A stretch of 64,000 nt of DNA from Gordionus sp. m RMFG-2023. Lineage: Eukaryota; Nematomorpha; Gordioida; Chordodea; Parachordodidae. This document shows positions 61,354 to 64,000 of this stretch, in pieces. Position 1 is the first letter of the stretch, and each line of letters begins with the position of its first letter. The position numbers and the translations under genes are program-made. The notes under the pieces are model-generated. The model worked only from the letters and a program-made list of their open reading frames with translations, was not told the origin of the DNA and made no database searches. The stretch spans positions 38,550,508 through 38,614,507 of the forward strand of contig NC_088776.1 in NCBI RefSeq assembly GCF_954871325.1, written 5' to 3'.

Positions 61354-63105
61354 AGAGACCTGCAGAGGTACCATTTGCACGGCCCGGCCCGGTTTTAAAT
61401 TTTTTAGGCTCGGCCCGGATATTTTAAAAAAAAAATTTTTACGGCCCAGCCCGGATTTAAAAATTTTAGGCTGAGAATTTTTAAAATTATATTCGACCTG
61501 GTATATACAAAAATTCACCTATGAGGTATTTTACCATATTTTTCAGCAAGTATTATCGCTTATTATTTAAAAAATACATGTAAAAAGCTAATATTTTGAG
61601 AATATTATATTGAATTTATAAAACTGTTATTTATAAAAATGGATATTTTGAGCATATACTATATTTTATATTGCATTTATAAAAATAAAACTAATATTTA
61701 TAAAAATGGTAATAATATTTTGAGCATATACTATATTTTATATTGCATTTAAAAAAAATAAAACTAATATTTAATTTATAAAAATGGAAAATATTTTGAG
61801 AATATAATATATTGTATTTAATTTACTATTTAATTTATAAAATAAAAATAAATCGCTATTTAAAAAAATGCATGTATAATAAATAGTATTTTGAAAATAT
61901 AATCTAAATGCACAATATTAATATAATTTATTTTATAATATAAATTTTTAACAAAAGAAGATAAAAAATGAAAAATGTTGGATTAAAAACTTTCATGACT
62001 CAAGGTAAATATAATAAATGCAATAAATATTTGAAAGTTTGCAAAGTAAAAAACCAGCATGATTGACGAAACCCTATACTCAAGAAAGATATTAAAAATT
62101 CACAAATTATCATGAAGAAAGAGAAGCATATCTATCTTTTCAGGTTGAAGATTACTTCTTCTTTCTTCAAGAATTCTCCCAGTAGTGGAAAAATTCTGCT
62201 CACAGCTTGCACTTGAAGCAGGAATTGCCAATACCCGTTTTGCCAATTTTGCTAATATTGGAAATTCGCTTTGATGAGCCGCCCACCACTCTAACAAATT
62301 ATCCACCTTAAATGTTTCATCTATTTTTTTATTTATGTAATTATAATATTCATCATAGGGTATTGACATATTACCAGAAATACTATCGCCCCATTTGCCA
62401 TAAAAGATTCAGTTTGTTTAACAACAGTCATAATTTGACTGGTCTATGGTATTTCATTTACTTCCTGAGCCTCTTGTAATTTAATATAATCTTTTATATA
62501 GTTTTCCGTCATCTTGCGATCTGTCCCTGACAACATACGTAATTGCTTGAATTTGGGACAGAGAAAAAGAGAAATAAAATGATACTGGTGTAAAACAAAT
62601 TTTTCAATTAAAAAATGCTTTATATTAAGTAAAATCAATTTTATTTCTCCTTTTTCGCTTTGAAAGGTATTACAAACTTCAAGAAGTGATATTCCTTTAT
62701 TTGATTGTTTTGGTAAAATATATTCTAAAAATTTAGATATGAATTATAAAAAAATATATTAATAATACTTGAATATTGGGGCTTATTTAAGATATTCCTT
62801 TATTTGATTGTTTTGGTAAAATATGTTGTAAAAATTTAGATATGAATTATAAAAAAATATATTAATACTTTGAATAAATTTGCAGGAAATTAATAATTAG
62901 ATCGATCTGTGGGTGTTAGGTAGTGTTTACCATCACCCAATATTATATTAATCATAACTATAATATAATATAATCTTATAACCATTAACTCATAATGTAA
63001 AAATTTTTATAAAAAATATTAAGGCCTGGCCCGGATAAATTAAAAAAAAATTTTTTTAGGCTTGGCCCGGATATGTTTAAAACGGGCCGGGCCTGCAGGT
63101 CTCTG
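61354..63105 (-). mobile_element. hAT element, CAGAGACCTGCAG ends, transposase remnant
   Basis: Termini CAGAGACCTGCAG and CTGCAGGTCTCTG with GGCCCGGCCCGG-rich subterminal sequence; flanks ATACATAT and ATATATAT (one mismatch). The minus strand 62369-62100 is an open C-terminal dimerisation domain: LLEWWAAHQSEFPILAKLAK, then ASCEQNFSTTGRILEERRSN and KIDMLLFLHDNL. Further upstream pieces (62638-62444) read LCPKFKQLRMLS in another frame. An inner ~110-bp segment is duplicated in tandem (62680-62875). It interrupts the tRNA-like repeat, so it is younger. The non-autonomous copies at 19678 and 26749 belong to this family. Confidence 0.88.
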
Positions 63106-63113
63106 ATATATAT

Positions 63114-63227
63114 TAAAGTTTCACACATGCACCAACTTGAATATAATATAATTTAAAATATTAATTATATAGATGTTGAAGGGTATTTATTTAGTTTGTG
63201 TGTATGGTATTAAATATACTTTATTAA
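63114..63227. repeat. Composite tRNA-like repeat, right part
   Basis: Resumes after the hAT with ATATTAAAGTTTCACACATG and continues through GATGTTGAAGGGTATTTATT to CTTTATTAA, where a piggyBac element begins. It matches 49731-49845 closely. Confidence 0.75.
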
Positions 63228-64000
63228 CCCTTCAATACTTCGGTGGGGTATATGAAACCCCAGGCATGCTAGAAATGATATTGCATAAAAACAGTTAAAT
63301 ATTATTATCTGGATTTTTCAGTAGCTTCATCAAATATATCTTAGAATCAATATTCCAAATTTCATGCATTTCGGTTGAGTAGTTTTTAAGATATAAGCGT
63401 GACTGATTGGGGTGTGTGAGACCCCACCAGAGTAAATTCGTAACTTTTTAAGAAATTTTTTTTTAAAAATTTTATAATTATAAATATATACTACTAAATT
63501 ATAAAATTTATCTAAACAAAATTTAAATATCTTTTATTTTGAATGAGATATATGAAAAGGAAACTGGTGGAGTTATTTTTTTATTTTTTCAACATTTGAT
63601 TGAATCATTTTTCAAATTATTATAAAATAAATGATTTTTGAAGATTTCCAGCATTTCGTGGTAAATGCCCATTTAGGCAGTACATGCCCAAAAAGCCATC
63701 AAAATACGGCATAAAATTATATTCCTTGGTGGATGCCAAAACTTACTATACACTTAATTTAAAGTATATACTGGAAATCAACCAGAGGGGCCTTATAAAA
63801 TAAGTAATAAACCAGCAGATGTGGTAAATAGATTAATTCTTCCAATATCTGGTTCAAGTCGCAATGTAACCATGGATAATTTGTTTACAAGTTATATTAA
63901 CAATAGTGGGCACATTAAGGCAAAATAAACCACAAATTCCTAATGATTTTATAATGACAAAGGGAAGGGAAATTTATAATAGTATATTTGGATTTCACAA
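63228..64000 (+). mobile_element. piggyBac transposon, left end and partial transposase
   Basis: The element begins CCCTTCAATACTTCGGTGGGG directly after TTAA (63224-63227), broken here only for listing as CCCTTCAATACTTCGG then TGGGG; TTAA is the obligatory piggyBac target. From about 63650 the + strand reads CPFRQYMPKKPSKYGIKLYS, LVDAKTYYTLNL, then in shifted frames NKPADVVNRLI, SGSSRNVTMDNLFTSY and GTLRQNKPQIPNDF with GREIYNSIFGFH at the window edge. The Asp of LVDAKT and MDNLFTSY are the second and third catalytic-type positions of the family. The ~250 N-terminal residues, including the first Asp, are absent: an internal deletion lies between the terminal repeat and about 63640. The right end is outside the window. 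Confidence 0.87.

Overview
The window looks like a very AT-rich, transposon-crowded piece of an invertebrate-type animal nuclear genome. Three spliced host genes are recognisable by protein family: a STE24/ZMPSTE24 CAAX prenyl protease (+ strand, 3' part, 49-16747), a DLK/LZK-type MAP3K (+ strand, 36203-41937) and a phosphoserine aminotransferase (- strand, 3' part, 45335-53706). The DLK-type kinase is an animal family, the splice sites are GT-AG, and all three proteins are diverged and carry loop insertions, which suggests a fast-evolving lineage. I cannot name the species. Introns are either tiny (46, 47, 58 and 91 nt in the kinase gene) or kilobases long and filled with mobile elements (12.0 kb in STE24). 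A fourth candidate host locus, two short unrecognised exons split by a 44-nt intron, lies at 56325-56505.

Most of the rest is mobile-element debris dominated by hAT transposons, many still showing terminal inverted repeats and 8-bp target duplications: 4093-10450 (CATACTAG), 6320-7321 (GCTCGAAG), 7836-9913 (ATACAAAT), 11461-12539 (ACCTAGAC), 19236-21157, 26300-28340 (GTGTTATA), 36970-39022 (TAATTAAG), 52187-52997 (GAGAAGAG) and 61354-63105. They are nested up to three or four levels deep. Region by region: 1-16.7 kb is the protease gene with hAT-filled intron 2; 16.7-19 kb has nothing recognised; 19-29 kb is a nested hAT cluster with a long inverted repeat carrying two opposed arrays of a ~112-bp unit around GACAATTGTC; 29-36 kb is intergenic with MITE remnants; 36-42 kb is the kinase gene, with a hAT that contains a non-LTR (LINE-like) reverse transcriptase fragment in its first intron; 45-53.7 kb is the aminotransferase gene with a Tc1/mariner-like foldback MITE, tRNA-like repeats and a small hAT in its introns; 56.3-56.5 kb holds the unrecognised exons.

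The most distinctive element is at 57404-60888: 3.5 kb, ~620-bp terminal inverted repeats beginning GGG, a perfect 4-bp AGTG target duplication, and one decayed transposase reading with a Cys-rich N-terminus and DDD-like motifs. I place it provisionally in Sola2. The window ends in a piggyBac element (63228 onward) that sits in a TTAA whose unoccupied form can be read in two paralogous repeat copies at 49.8-50.1 kb. No retrovirus-like, LTR, Polinton, CRISPR or bacterial feature was seen.
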